A stretch of 64,000 bases of DNA from JAXMAR01 sp046350295 (GCA_046350295.1 JAXMAR010000006.1:62001-126000), one strand, 5' to 3'. Positions 8,310-18,540 are shown, counted from the first letter of the stretch. Notes: a model not told the origin generated them from the sequence alone. Numbers and translations are program-made.

Positions 8310-8855
8310 TTGACGTGGGGCCAGGCTGGAGCGTTGGATCGGGCGCCTTCCCGTTCGCTCTACCCCAGGGCCTGCGCCTTGGTTCTCCACTGGCGAAAGC
8401 GCCCCCGCCCAGCCTGTTATTCTGGGCGGATGGACCGCCTCCACTCGCTCCTAACTATCGGCTCCGCCTCTCCCCCAGCTTTAGCAGCTTTTCTCAAAGC
8501 CCCAGGCGTCCCAGCCTTGCGACTCTACCGCCCTTGCCGCCTGGCGAAACCTGTCCTGTCAGACAAGTAAGCGAAGACTTGCCGGTTAAACGCAAGGCAC
8601 AGCCGTGGGGTGCGTGAAAGGCGCCGCCCGCCCGCCCGCGTACTGGCCAACTCAAAATCCGCTGGCCAGTACGGCGCCGCGCCGCAACCACCTGAAAAGA
8701 AACGCCATGCGACCAGCCGCCGCCCCCTATTGGCCAGCACACGCTGGGCCCGCCCCAAACCCACAACCGGCTTGCAAAATCAACTTCTCGGGGATTTCTC
8801 TTGCACGCGGCTCGTTTTCGTGCTGAAACCGGAGCCGACCCTGTTATTGTGTGGC
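8310..8855. other. gene-free stretch with an inverted repeat
   Basis: No convincing coding sense on either strand; frames here are Pro/Arg-rich and change base usage without motifs. It contains a perfect 10-bp inverted repeat, GTACTGGCCA (8640-8649) and TGGCCAGTAC (8663-8672), with a 13-base loop, and a nearby half-site TATTGGCCAGCA at 8730. Its position next to a RAYT remnant makes a REP-like origin possible. Confidence 0.4.
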
Positions 8856-9130
8856 CATGCCCCGCTCCGCGCCAATCTGGTCGGCCGCGCGGAGGAGTGG
8901 CGCTGGGGCAGCCTCGGGCGCCGCGGCCAGTCGGCGCCGGCCGGCTCGCGCGTTGGCCATTGCCGGTTCCGCGCAACTGGGTCGAACTGGTGAACGCGCC
9001 GCAGACGCAATCCGAGATGGAGGCGCTGCGGTTGGCGGTGCGGCGGGGCGCCCCCTTCGGCTCGCCCGCCTGGCAACGGCAGACGGCTAGCCGCCTCGGG
9101 CTACAATCGACCCTGCGTCCACCGGCCGAA
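8856..9130 (+). pseudogene. C-terminal remnant of a REP-associated tyrosine transposase (RAYT, Transposase_17)
   Basis: From 8856 the sequence reads HAPLRANLVGRAEEWRWGS, the '.NPlRAgLV..aedW.wSS' block near the end of RAYT proteins. After a frame change near 8940 it continues LPVPRNWVELVNAPQTQSE, then EALRLAVRRGAPFGSPAWQ and TASRLGLQSTLRPP, the standard RAYT C-terminus. The N-terminal half with the HxH and catalytic Tyr motifs is absent. It is therefore a dead fragment of a domesticated IS200/IS605-type transposase that normally acts on REP palindromes. Confidence 0.72.
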
Positions 9131-9151
9131 GAAGGGGCGAGGAGAGAGGAA

Positions 9152-9493
9152 ATGATTAAAACGAACTGCGTCCACTGCGTCCCCTTTTCTTCTCCGTACC
9201 AATGGACGAAAAACGCCGTCACCTACGCGGGCGGCAAGGCGCAGAACAACTCCAATCCTTTTGCCACGTTCAGCAACCACATCTTTTTGAAAGTGGGTTT
9301 TGCCACGGGAAAAACTATTGACTATCTCTATTACGATCCAAGTTACGGCCTTATCTACAAAGACGCACAAGCATTTCAAAACGCGCTCGCCGGCACCTAC
9401 GCGGTGGAGAAGAGCGGTGATTCTTATCTATGGACCTTTCGGCCGTTCACCGCCCGCCTGAACATCGGTCTTGCTTGGAATAAGACTCTCTGA
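9152..9493 (+). CDS. small protein of unknown function, possibly a truncated secreted protein
   Basis: 113 residues from ATG 9152 with GGAGAGAGGA just upstream. It reads NHIFLKVGFATGK, DYLYYDPSYGLIYKDAQAF and ends LNIGLAWNKTL. The H...DPSYG spacing is reminiscent of the second half of papain-like/transglutaminase folds, but no Cys partner is convincing; possibly only the C-terminal part of a larger ancestor remains. Base composition is clearly more AT-rich than the neighbours, as in the next gene 17 bases downstream, suggesting joint acquisition. Confidence 0.5.
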   Translation: MIKTNCVHCVPFSSPYQWTKNAVTYAGGKAQNNSNPFATFSNHIFLKVGFATGKTIDYLYYDPSYGLIYKDAQAFQNALAGTYAVEKSGDSYLWTFRPFTARLNIGLAWNKTL

Positions 9494-9509
9494 CAAGCGA
9501 AGGTGACTT

Positions 9510-10610
9510 GTGCTAACGATTATCGCTCTCCTCTCCGGTTACCTGTCGCTTCTGGACGAGCCAGCGCTTGGCGCGGCCGTTCCCCCAACGTCCCCTCTCG
9601 TGCTTGAAAAGCATGAAGGCTGGCTCTATGTGGCGATCCCGGGACGAATCGACATAGAACATGAGATGAAGGGCGAGCAGAAACTGGAATACCACATGAT
9701 GTACAGCACCCTGCTTCATCGGTTCAAGGCCGGCGAGGTGCAGACCTTTGAGTTCCCATGCCTCTCTCGCCTTGACCATGCTAGGCCGAACTGGCGATTG
9801 GACAACGATCTCCTTCTCGTAAGCGCTCACCGATATTCACACGGAGCCATCCGCGTGCTCCCGCTCAAGCGATTGCAGGCCTTTTCGCGCGTGCCGAAAG
9901 ACGCGTGGACGAAGATGGCACAGGCCGAGAAGGATCGCATCACCGGACTTCGCTCTTTTTTTGCTCCAATTGGCTTTGATCCGTTGCAGCGCATGCGGTC
10001 TGAGCATTGGATGAAAGTTCTCGGTGAGAAGTTCAACTTTGCCGCGGCCGATAAGGCGATTGACACCGAAACGGATCTCAATGACTATGCCTTTGGAGGC
10101 AAAGAGCTGCTACTCTTCACCATCTGCCAAAAGAGTATACTCGTGCACACAGCGAGGCTGGGAAAAGACGGCAACCGCTTCTTCCCGGAGTGGGACGACA
10201 CTCCGAAACACATGATCTCGTCATCTTTCTCTGAGCCATTTCGGGCTTACGCCGTAGGCGCGGATTACTTCTTTGTCACCGACAGCGGGGAAGCGTACGC
10301 ATGGCGACGGCCCGGTAACGCCAAGCAAGAACTAGAGCCGATTTGGCACGATCGGGATCAACCCATTCGCGCGGTCTATGTCGACGAAGACACGAAGCGC
10401 ACGTACGTTTTCATCCCCAAAGTGGGCGCGCGTACCGATGAAGAGTCGGGCTCCTGCATCGAGTTCGGCGAGAGGTGCAAGGCCAAGGACTACCGTCTTG
10501 ATCCTGGTAAGGAGGGGTCGGGAACCCCGTCGATGCTTCGTCGCGCGCTGCAATACAGCGCGGCCGTCATCCCCGTCGCGATCGACTCGAAAGCCCGCAA
10601 AGAGAAGTAG
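9510..10610 (+). CDS. probable exported protein of unknown function
   Basis: 366 residues beginning at GTG 9510 (GAAGG six bases upstream). The N-terminus MLTIIALLSGYLSLL is hydrophobic and may be a signal peptide, followed by PALGAAVPP. The body contains Trp/Tyr-rich strands (WLYVAIPGRIDIEHE, RAYAVGADYFFVTDSGEAYAWRR, RAVYVDEDTKRTYVFIPK), which look like beta-propeller blades. No enzyme motif is recognised. Lower GC than its neighbours. Its stop at 10610 is one base before the ATG of the methyltransferase-like pseudogene. Confidence 0.6.
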   Translation: MLTIIALLSGYLSLLDEPALGAAVPPTSPLVLEKHEGWLYVAIPGRIDIEHEMKGEQKLEYHMMYSTLLHRFKAGEVQTFEFPCLSRLDHARPNWRLDNDLLLVSAHRYSHGAIRVLPLKRLQAFSRVPKDAWTKMAQAEKDRITGLRSFFAPIGFDPLQRMRSEHWMKVLGEKFNFAAADKAIDTETDLNDYAFGGKELLLFTICQKSILVHTARLGKDGNRFFPEWDDTPKHMISSSFSEPFRAYAVGADYFFVTDSGEAYAWRRPGNAKQELEPIWHDRDQPIRAVYVDEDTKRTYVFIPKVGARTDEESGSCIEFGERCKAKDYRLDPGKEGSGTPSMLRRALQYSAAVIPVAIDSKARKEK

Positions 10611-10611
10611 C

Positions 10612-11558
10612 ATGCACCAGAAGGTTCCGCTCGCCCCCCAAACCGTCCTCGAGCGCGTCCAGGAAGACCGCGTCGTCATCCAGGACAAGAAGGACTACTA
10701 CGCCCGCCTCACCTACGTCTGCGGCGACCGCTCCGAGCGCATGCTGCTCGACGCGGCCCGGAACGGCGTCTTCCGCAACCATCCGGGGCGCGTACTGTTT
10801 CGCGTCGTCGACGCCATGGACCCCGCCGCGTGCCTGGCCAAAGACGAGATCGCGGCCTTGAACCGGGACCAGCCGTTTCAGGCCGTGTTCCTGAATTACA
10901 TCCTCGATTGCCTGCCGGCGGGCGTATCGAGCGCGAAGCCGATCTGTTCGCCGCTTTTGCGTCCGTACCTGCTTGCCGCAACATTGACCTGGCCGAATTC
11001 ACCTCCCTCACGCAGGACCTCGGTCTCCCGCCCGCTCGGCCGATCCCCGCCGCCAGCGCTTGCAGACTCTCGGCCTGTTCGCTTCGGAGTACGATTATCG
11101 ACCGCTGGAGAAGCCGCTGCCTTTTCTGGATTTCGCGCTGGCGTATTCGGCGGGAGCGACGACCGCGACCCCCCACTTCCCAGGCCCTCCCCCACAAGGG
11201 GGAGGGGGCCGCCTCGGACGCTTCGGCGCAGAGGCGAGAGGACGAGCCGACTCGGAGGGCGAGGCTCCCGCCGAGCCGGGCCACGTCGGCGCGGACCGGC
11301 TCGGCGGGAGCCTCGCCCCTCCCAAACGGCGCCTCTTCCAAGCTGGGCCTTCGCCGTTTTGTTCAACTACGGGGCCATTCAGTCGCTCGACGCGCTACTC
11401 GAACTCGTCGCCGCGGATGGCTTTCTCCTCATCAACGACTACGGGCACATGGCGGAGCCGAAGGGGACTTCGAGCACCAGCGTTTCTCGGACGCGACGGC
11501 GGTCGGGCTCAACTTCGCCCTGCTCGGCGCCTATTTCGCCTCCTGCCAACTCGCGTGA
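10612..11558 (+). pseudogene. frameshifted SAM-methyltransferase-like (MidA-like) gene carrying palindromic inserts
   Basis: Begins MHQKVPLAPQTVLERVQED at 10612, and FQAVFLNYILDCLPAG lies near 10880-10920. Sense then moves to a second frame (EADLFAAFASVPACRNIDLAE) and a third (LGLFASEYDYRPLEKPLPFL). After a palindrome-rich insert (11165-11321) it returns to FAVLFNYGAIQSLDALLELV and GFLLINDYGHMAEPKG, then shifts again to DFEHQRFSDATAVGLNFALL, ending at 11558. The 'LlinDYG...FehqRf..atavGlNF' pattern resembles class I methyltransferases of the MidA/NDUFAF7 type; family assignment is tentative. Four frame changes leave no functional product as written. Confidence 0.5.
11183..11321. repeat. two palindromic repeat units inside the methyltransferase remnant
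   Basis: Unit one: CCCTCCCCC (11185-11193), loop ACAA, GGGGGAGGG (11198-11206). Unit two: a perfect 23-bp inverted repeat, 11257-11279 against 11296-11318, around a 16-base loop; its core is CGAGGCTCCCGCCGAGCC. Unit one resembles the CTCTCCCACAAGGGGAGAG palindrome at 50.2 kb. Intergenic palindromes of this style are abundant in Gemmata-like genomes; here they interrupt a coding region. Confidence 0.75.
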
Positions 11559-11717
11559 GCCGGGCGGCAAGAGCTGAGCGGCTTCTCCCGGAACCGCGAT
11601 TCTCTGATTTCCTCGTTGACGCTACCGCTTCCCGTGGTACTATCGTCTGTAGGATTCTGCCTGCTAGCGTCTGCCGCCCTTACCCGCCTGCTCCTTCCTT
11701 CCGCGGAGTATCTCAAC

Positions 11718-13179
11718 ATGCTCGTGATTCCCGGCCAACAAGGCAGAGCCACCTGACGGTACGACGCGCCGCGAACTGCTCCGCGTCGGCGGCTCCGCTC
11801 TCCTCGGCTTCGGCCTCGCCGATCTCTTCAAGCAGAAAGCCCTCGCCGGCCCCGCCGCCGCCACGAGCCATGGCCCCGGCTTCGGACGCGCCCAGAGCGT
11901 CATCATGATCTACCTCCAGGGCGGCCCCAGCCACCTCGACCTCTGGGACCCCAAGGACGAGGCCCCCGAGCGCGTCCGCAGTTCCTTCCCGACCATCAAC
12001 ACCGTCCTGCCCGGCGTCCGCTTCACCGAGATCCTGCCGCGACTCGCCCGTACCATCGACAAGACCACGCTCCTCCGCGCGATGAGCTATACGCCGGTCG
12101 GCCTCTTCAACCACACCGCCGCCATCTATCAAATGATGACCGGCTACCAGGCCGACGCCGTCAGCCCCTCCGGCCAGCTCGAGCCGCCGACGCCGCGCGA
12201 CTATCCCCACTTCGGCTGCAACATCATCAAGCAGAAGCCGCCGACGCAGCCGACGCTCCCCTTCGTGATGATGCCCCGGCCCCTGCAGGAGAGCAATGTC
12301 GTCAACAAGGGGGGCACCGCCGGCTTCCTCGGCCGCGCCTACGACCCCTACTATCTGTTCCCGGCTGGCGACGACATGGACATGAACAAGATGGACCGCA
12401 TCAGCGTCGACGATCTCGCGCTGCGGCCCGAAGTCTCCAGCGCCCGCCTCGAACGCCGCGGCCGCCTGCGTGACTCCATCTCCCACGGCATGCCGACGCT
12501 CGAACGCGCCGTCCGGCGCTACGACCTGCCCAGCTATTACCAGAGCGCCCTCAGCCTCGTCCTCTCCGGCCGCGCCCGCGCCGCGTTCGACCTCAATCAG
12601 GAAAACGCGATGACGCGCGAGCACTATGGCCGCAATACCTTCGGCCAGTGCTGCCTCCTGGCCCGCCGCCTCGTCGAAGCCGGCACCCGCGTCGTCGAGA
12701 TCAACTGGCCCAAGGTCGCCAACTCCGACAACCATAGCTGGGACGTCCACGCCGGCTTGCCCGACCGCATGCGCCGCCAGGCCGCCCCCATGCTCGATTC
12801 CGGCCTCTCCGCCCTCATCACCGACCTCGACGACCGCGGCCTGTTGAGCGAGACCCTCGTCATCGCCATTGGCGAGTTCGGCCGCAGCCCCCTCCGCGGT
12901 GTCAGCACCTCCGGCAACTCCAACACCGCCGACGGCCGCGACCACTGGCCCTACTGCTACACCGGCCTCATCGCCGGCGCCGGCGTCCGCCGCGGCTTCG
13001 TCCATGGCCGCAGCGACTCCACCGCCAGCGCCCCGCTCGACAACCCCGTCCACCCGCGCGAGCTCCTCGCCACCATCTACCACTCCATCGGCCTCGACCC
13101 GCATCAGATCATCTACAACCACCTCAACCAGCCGCGTGAAATGGTGCAGGGAGACGTCGTCCAGGGCATCCTCTCCTGA
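11718..13179 (+). CDS. DUF1501 family protein, Tat-exported (one apparent 1-base deletion near its start)
   Basis: The intact frame from 11905 covers most of the family: MIYLQGGPSHLDLWDPKDEAP, NHSWDVHAGLPDRMRR, LVIAIGEFGRSP and NTADGRDHWPYCYTG, all DUF1501 hallmarks (alkaline-phosphatase/sulfatase-like fold). The true N-terminus is upstream. ATG 11718 gives MLVIPGQQGRAT; restoring one base at about 11757 turns ACCTGACGG into TCDG and continues TRRELLRVGGSALLGFGLAD, a twin-arginine signal. DUF1501 genes usually follow a DUF1549/DUF1553 cytochrome gene, but here none is adjacent; a deleted one lies at 4.5-4.8 kb. Substrate unknown. Confidence 0.85.
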
Positions 13180-13197
13180 GACGCCCCGAAAACACCA

Positions 13198-13233
13198 ACG
13201 GCCGGCCTCCTCTCCAGAGGACGCCGGCCGTTT
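13198..13233 (+). terminator. hairpin after DUF1501 gene
   Basis: ACGGCCGGC (around 13198-13206) pairs with GCCGGCCGT (13223-13231), with an inner CCTCT/AGAGG helix, followed by TTGCGTG. Strong stem, weak T tract. It sits 19 bases after the stop codon. Confidence 0.6.
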
Positions 13234-13364
13234 GCGTGCGCCCGGGGCAAAAAGCTTGCCGATACCTCCATTCTTCTTAGAATCCCCATCTCTCCAATAT
13301 GGTTGATGCGGCACGCGCCAACCTCGCTTCAGAGTCTGATCCGCCCGAATCGGAGGATTTCATC

Positions 13365-14252
13365 ATGAAGTCCGCACGCTCGCCCCGGGCAGCATTCACC
13401 CTGATTGAATTGCTTGTCGTCATCGCCATCATTGCCATTCTGATCGGGTTGTTGCTGGCGGCGGTGCAGCGGGTGCGCGAGGCGGCCAGCCGTACGGCTT
13501 GCCAGAACAATTTGAAACAGATCGGCCTGGCCTTTCACACGCATCTTTCCACCCATAAGACGTTTCCCTCAGGTGGCTGGGACTGGAACACGCCGCCCAC
13601 CATTGTCAACGGGACACCCGCGATCGGCGCACAGCAACAAGCGGGGTGGGCGTATCAAATCCTTCCTTATCTGGAGGCCGCAAGCACCTGGCGGGGCGGC
13701 ACGGCGACGACGGACACGGCGCGCATCCTGGTCGCCATCGGCACGCCCAACCCCATCTTCTTCTGTCCATCGCGGCGCAGTCCGCAGGTCGTGAGCTTCG
13801 CCCACCCCGACTATCTGGGTGGGGTGCAGGCGGACCGGGCCTTGTGCGACTACGGCGCTTCCAACCTTGAAGGAACCGGCGTTGTGGCTCGCTACCAGCC
13901 GAACACCGTCGCCAGCATCACTGACGGCCTGTCCAATACGCTCATGGTGGGTGAGAAGCGTGCCAACCTCGCCCGCTTGGGCCAGCCGAACTCGGACGAC
14001 ATCCTCGGCTACAGCGCCGGCTGGGATGATGAAACCATGCGGCAGACGGACTTCCTGCCGCTTCCCGACTACCGGGATCCGGTCAACAACGACAGCGTCG
14101 CTCGCTTCGGCTCGTCTCACCCTAACACTTTCAACATGGTTTTCGCGGACGGGGCCGTCCGCACGATTTCATACGCCATCCAAAAGACCACGTTCAGTTT
14201 GCTTGGGAATCGTAGCGATGGACAGCCGATCCCCGCGGATTTCGAATGGTAG
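13365..14252 (+). CDS. DUF1559 family pseudopilin-like protein
   Basis: 295 residues from ATG 13365, chosen for GGAGGA seven bases upstream and the short basic leader. The type IV prepilin signal is clear: leader RAAF then TLIELLVVIAIIAILIGLL. It is followed by AVQRVREAASRTACQNNLKQIGL, the DUF1559 hallmark, an internal cysteine region (FFCPSRRSP), and the C-terminal H-X9-DG motif (HPNTFNMVFADG). Planctomycetes carry many paralogues, assumed to form surface pseudopili processed by a prepilin peptidase. Single-gene unit between two hairpin-bounded neighbours. Confidence 0.93.
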   Translation: MKSARSPRAAFTLIELLVVIAIIAILIGLLLAAVQRVREAASRTACQNNLKQIGLAFHTHLSTHKTFPSGGWDWNTPPTIVNGTPAIGAQQQAGWAYQILPYLEAASTWRGGTATTDTARILVAIGTPNPIFFCPSRRSPQVVSFAHPDYLGGVQADRALCDYGASNLEGTGVVARYQPNTVASITDGLSNTLMVGEKRANLARLGQPNSDDILGYSAGWDDETMRQTDFLPLPDYRDPVNNDSVARFGSSHPNTFNMVFADGAVRTISYAIQKTTFSLLGNRSDGQPIPADFEW

Positions 14253-14288
14253 CGCTCCTCGGCGCGCTGCCTTTCACGGGGGGCCGGC

Positions 14289-15146
14289 ATGGCAAATGTA
14301 GACTTGAGACTCGATCCGTCGTCCACGCTTCACGTTCCCCAAGAGACTACGCGTTCCACCCAGGGGCGTCTCGCCAAGGGGCGGCTGGTGGTGGAGGGTC
14401 GGTTCTTCGCCCTAGAGGGACGCCGCCTGCGCCTCCAGGGCGTGACCTACGGTCCCTTTGCCCCGGATTCGTGCGGACATCAGTTCCCGTCGCGCGACCG
14501 CGTCGCCGATGACTTTGCCGGCATGAAAGAGATCGGCATCAACGCGCTGCGCGTCTACCACGTCCCGCCGGCTTCGCTCCTCGAACAGGCCGAGGAGCAT
14601 GAACTGGGCGTTTTCGTGGACGTACCCTGGCCCAAGCACCTTTGCTTCCTCGAGAGCGAGGCCGCGCAGCGCGACGCCCGCGAAGCCGTGCGCCGCGCCG
14701 CCGCGCTTGGCCGGCGCCACGCCAGCGTGCTCGCCTACAGCATCGGCAACGAGATTCCTCCCGACGTGCTGCGCTGGCACGGCCCCAAGCGCGTCCAGCG
14801 CTTCCTCGCCGAACTCACCGACGTCGCCCGCCAAGCCGACCCGGCCGGCCTGGTCACCTATGCCAGTTATCCGCCCACCGAGTTCCTGCAGGCGCCGTTT
14901 GTCGACTTCGCGACGTTCAACGTCTACCTGCACGACCGCGAGACCTTTCGCCGCTACCTTTTTCGCCTGCAGAACATGATCGGCGACCGTCCCCTCGTCC
15001 TGGGGGAGCTGGGCATGGACACCCTGCGCCACGACGAGCTGGAACAGGCCGCCTTTCTGGCGGGGCACACTTCCGAAACCCGCCTCATGGGCCTTGGCCG
15101 GCTGCCCTGTTCCTTCCGACCGACGACTGGCACACCGGGGGCATGA
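14289..15146 (+). CDS. GH2-like TIM-barrel domain, N-terminal part of a hydrolase-glycosyltransferase fusion
   Basis: From ATG 14289 the frame gives a beta/alpha-barrel glycoside hydrolase domain: LQGVTYGPFAPDS, EIGINALRVYHVPP, YSIGNEIPPDV with Glu155 as acid/base, and LVLGELGMDT with Glu240 as nucleophile. Clan GH-A enzymes use this Asn-Glu/Glu pair. After residue 254 the reading deteriorates. The natural continuation is in another frame (DDWHTGGMITDWA), then leads straight into a GT2 glycosyltransferase. Proteins with a GH2-like domain fused to a membrane GT2 are known in exopolysaccharide loci. The last 30 residues of this frame are probably artefactual. Confidence 0.75.
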   Translation: MANVDLRLDPSSTLHVPQETTRSTQGRLAKGRLVVEGRFFALEGRRLRLQGVTYGPFAPDSCGHQFPSRDRVADDFAGMKEIGINALRVYHVPPASLLEQAEEHELGVFVDVPWPKHLCFLESEAAQRDAREAVRRAAALGRRHASVLAYSIGNEIPPDVLRWHGPKRVQRFLAELTDVARQADPAGLVTYASYPPTEFLQAPFVDFATFNVYLHDRETFRRYLFRLQNMIGDRPLVLGELGMDTLRHDELEQAAFLAGHTSETRLMGLGRLPCSFRPTTGTPGA

Positions 15147-16800
15147 TCACCGACTGGGCTTCGGCATCACCCGCCGACCGCTCCCTGCCAGCCTGCATCA
15201 CGGCCGCGCGAGTCCTTCACGCCGTCGACGGCCAGCCTCCTGACGTCGCCGCGGGTGCCGGTGGTCGCATGCACCTACAACGCCGGACGCCGGGCGCGGG
15301 CCGTTTCGTGCTCGCCTGCGCGCTGGATTATCCGGACTACGAGATCATCGTGGTGGACGACGGCTCGACCGACGCTACCCGATCGTGGAGCAGTTCCCGA
15401 AGTCGCGCTATCCACCAGCCGAACCGCGGCCTGAGCGTCGCCTGCAACGTCGGACTGCATGGCCTGCAAGCGCGATCGTCGCCTACACCGACGACGATTG
15501 CTTTGCGGGGAATTCGGATCGGGCTGACGCACCTGGTGTACCAGTTGCAGCAGTTGGCGCCGACGGGTCGGCGCCCTAACCTGACCCCGAGGACGGTCGG
15601 CTGGCCGCCCGCGGCGGCGTCGCCCGGCCAGCCCACGCACGTGCTGGAGAGCACGCGATCGCCGAGCACATCCCCGGCTGTACATGGCGTTTCGCCGCGA
15701 CGCCTTGCTGGCGATCAACGGCTTCACCCGCTGTATCGCAAGGCGGGAGACGACGTGGACGTGCTGGCTACTGCAACAGCCGGTAACACTACCTGCTCCC
15801 CGCTGCTGTTCGGCATCATCGCTGCCAGGACCGCGCAGCTACATCAAGCAACAGGTCGGCTACGGGGAGGCCGAATCGCTTCTACGTCAAGCACCCCGAC
15901 AGGTTCGGCCTATCGGGGCGAGGGCATCTGGGCGCGGCGCCCTGCAGGGCGACGAAGCTGCGCGGCCTGTGCCGGCAAGCTGATCATCTGGCCACGGCAA
16001 CCTCGCCATGCTCGGTGCACTGGCCGCAGCCCTGGCCCGGCAATGGAGCTGGGGTGCTGTTCCTTCGCCACGCTGAATGGCACCTCGCTGGCCTCGTCGC
16101 CGTGGCAGGCTTCCTCGCCGTGGTTTCGGCGGTCAGCGCAGGCATGCTGGCCCTCTCTCCTCGGGCGTGGCCTGGCTGCAAGCGGGCGCAGCGCAACTAC
16201 CGCCGCGCTGGGCGACGGCGTGCTGTCCCGGGTCGTGGTCGCCGGCCTTTGCTACATACAACCGCCGCGCGCGCGCGTTATCGAGCCTGGCCGCGCGCGC
16301 GCGGGCGCCCAAACGTTGACGGGGAGCTGGTCGATGCCCGGCGAACGGGCTGTCGCTGCGGGGGGAACGGACCGTCGATTACTGGACGGAGGACGGGTAT
16401 GAGCGTATGGAGCTGCTCGGGCTGGTCATCGCCGGCCTGAACGAGCGCTGCTGGCAGAAGGGTAGTCGACGCCGGCCAGAACTGGGATCTGCGCGTACGT
16501 CAGCCGCTGGACGTTCGTGGAGGTCTGCACGGTCCACCAGAACGAAGGGGTAGCCGGGCGCTTGATCCGGTGCCATCGGCTGCGGACGCGCGTCCTTCTG
16601 GCCGGCGGGGCCGTGGGCGGCCTGGGCGCCGCCGCGTGTCTCCTGGTCGACGAGCCGCGTCGCGCTCGGCGTCGCCGCGGCGGTCCCTGTCGTTCTGGGC
16701 CTCGGCGTGCGCGCGGCGCGCTTGCCGGGCGAGTCGCCACGGTTTTCAGCCTGAGGCTCGAACGCCGAACTGCACCGCTGCGGATGCCGCCAGAGGACGC
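15147..16800 (+). pseudogene. GT2 family glycosyltransferase, heavily frameshifted
   Basis: GT-A motifs survive in alternating frames: LDYPDYEIIVVDDGSTDAT (around 15325-15380, nucleotide-binding Asp), IHQPNRGLSVA, AYTDDDCFA (the DXD-like site, 15481-15510), THLVYQLQQL, MAFRRDALLAINGF (15684 on), and YIKQQVGYGEAESLL (15840-15880). A hydrophobic tail follows (LVAVAGFLAVVSAVSAGMLAL), then RTVDYWTEDGYERMELL and LRTRVLLAGGAVGGLGAAACLL. No frame stays open through a domain. Motif-level conservation with many indels suggests base-call errors. It would extend the GH2-like domain upstream into one long polymerising or transferring enzyme at the membrane. Confidence 0.65.
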
Positions 16801-16802
16801 AC

Positions 16803-18540
16803 GTGAGCAGCGAACACTCCACGCTGACGTTGCCGCCGGCTGCTGATGGCGGCCCGGGCCGTCGGAGCCATTCCCGCGGCTCTGTTTTCCTGAGCCTGAC
16901 GCGCCGGGCGTCGCGGCTCCCGAGCCCATTGCCCTCGAAAGTCGCGGTGGATCAGGTGCTGGGGGAAAGGCCGCGCCGGGCTATCTCGGCTTCCGGATTC
17001 GGCCTCGCCGGAGATCGTGTTGGCTCCTGGCGGCCTTCGTGCTCGTTGTCGCGCCGGCGGAGCTCACCTCGCGTCGCTGCTTGCTCGCCAGCGCCGTCAG
17101 CGAAAAGCTGGTGCGCGCCTTGCCGTCTTGTTTCGCCACGCTACGCCTGTCGTTGACCTACCACGATGCCGGGCGACCAGTGATTCGATCTATCGCATCC
17201 AGTACGACTCACCTTTGCATCCAGTGGATTCTCGTCGAGGGCCAATCCCGCTGGTGACCGCGCTGACCCTGCTGACCATGATTGGCCACGTCTGCCTCGA
17301 CTGGCAGCTGGCACTGGTAGCGCTGACGGTGATTCCGGTTCTTTTCCTCCTGAGCCGGATCTTTAGCCGCCGCTGCACGGTCAGGCCAAGGAAGCCAAGA
17401 AGCCTGAAAGCGGAGCCCTATCCGTGGTGCAGGAAGTGCTCGCGGCGGTGCGCGTCGTCAAGGCGTTCGGCCAGAAGATCGTGAGCAGTGGTTGCCGTCA
17501 CCTACTCGCAGAAAGGAAGCGTGGCTCAGGTGCGGATCGCCTGGCCCACCGGCTTCCCTGAGCCTTCTGGTCGGCCTGACGCCGCTGCCAACCGTGGCGA
17601 CACTCTATGGTCGGGGTCGGCCATCCAGAGCGGCGCCATCACCGGGTGAGTTGCTCATCGTCATGGCCTACCTGGCCCAGCTCTACAGTCCTCTGGAAAC
17701 GCTGAGCAAGAAGATCGCCGATTTGCAGGGCTCGCTTGTTCGCGCCGACCGGGCGTTCGCCCTGCTGGACGCGACTCTGATGTCGCGGAACGGCCCGGAC
17801 GCGCGGCCGCTACACCGCGCCAAGGGTTCGGTCACATTCGCCAGCGCGCTTCGCGTACCCGGACAACCCCTCGGTGCTGCACGACGTCCTCGAGGCGCTG
17901 GCCGGTGCTCGTGTCGGCATCGTGCTGGCAAAACCGGGGCGGGAAAAACCACCCTGATCAGCCTGCTCACGCCGCTACGACCCCTCCGCGGGGGCGTCCT
18001 CGTGGACGGCGTGGACTTCCGCGCGACTACCGCCTCGCGGGACCCGGCAATCAGTTCGCCGTCGTCCCGCAGTGGAATCCGTCCTGTTCTCGACGAGCAT
18101 CGCGCCAGAACATCGCCTACGCGCCCTGGCGCCAGTAGGACGGAGAAGAACGTCGCGGCCGCCAAGGCGGCCAACGCCCACGATTTCATCGCCGCCCTTC
18201 CCGACGATTACGACACCCTGGTGGAGAGCCGCGGCATGCGCTGGCCGGGTGGGAGCGGCAACGCATCGCTCCCGGCCTGCGCCTTCCTCATGACGCCCCG
18301 ATTCTCGTCCTCGACGAGCTGACCGCGGTGACGCACATCGAGGCCCTGGATCATGGAGGCCATGGACCGCCTGATGAAGGACGGACCACGCCTGATCGCA
18401 CCGCTTGAGCACGCTGGCTGCTGCGCGATATCCGCATCCTGCCTCGACCAGGGCCGTATCGTCCCTCGTTCCGCGTCGTCCGAGTCATCCCACGAAATCG
18501 CCGCCGCCGCCGCCGTCGCCGTAGCGTCCCACCGTGAAGG
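16803..18540 (+). pseudogene. MsbA-like ABC exporter (TMD-NBD fusion), heavily frameshifted
   Basis: Begins near GTG 16803 (MSSEHSTLTLPPAADGG). Transmembrane sense: LVTALTLLTMIGHVCLDW, ALVALTVIPVLFLLSRIFS (17245-17370), ELLIVMAYLAQLYSPLETL (17647-17700). The nucleotide-binding domain retains Walker A KTGAGKTTLISLL (17930-17970) and GVLVDGVDF. It also keeps ANAHDFIAALPDDYDTLVE (18170-18225), a signature region that becomes GGERQRIA if one G is restored near 18255, and Walker B APILVLDE (18296-18318). Type I exporters of this kind flip lipid-linked glycans or export polysaccharide, fitting the neighbours. Indels occur every few tens of bases. Confidence 0.7.

Noticed and set aside
8525..8764. 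79-codon minus-strand frame in the gap before the RAYT remnant
   Set aside because: No family, low complexity, and no ribosome site; kept only as part of a gene-free stretch.
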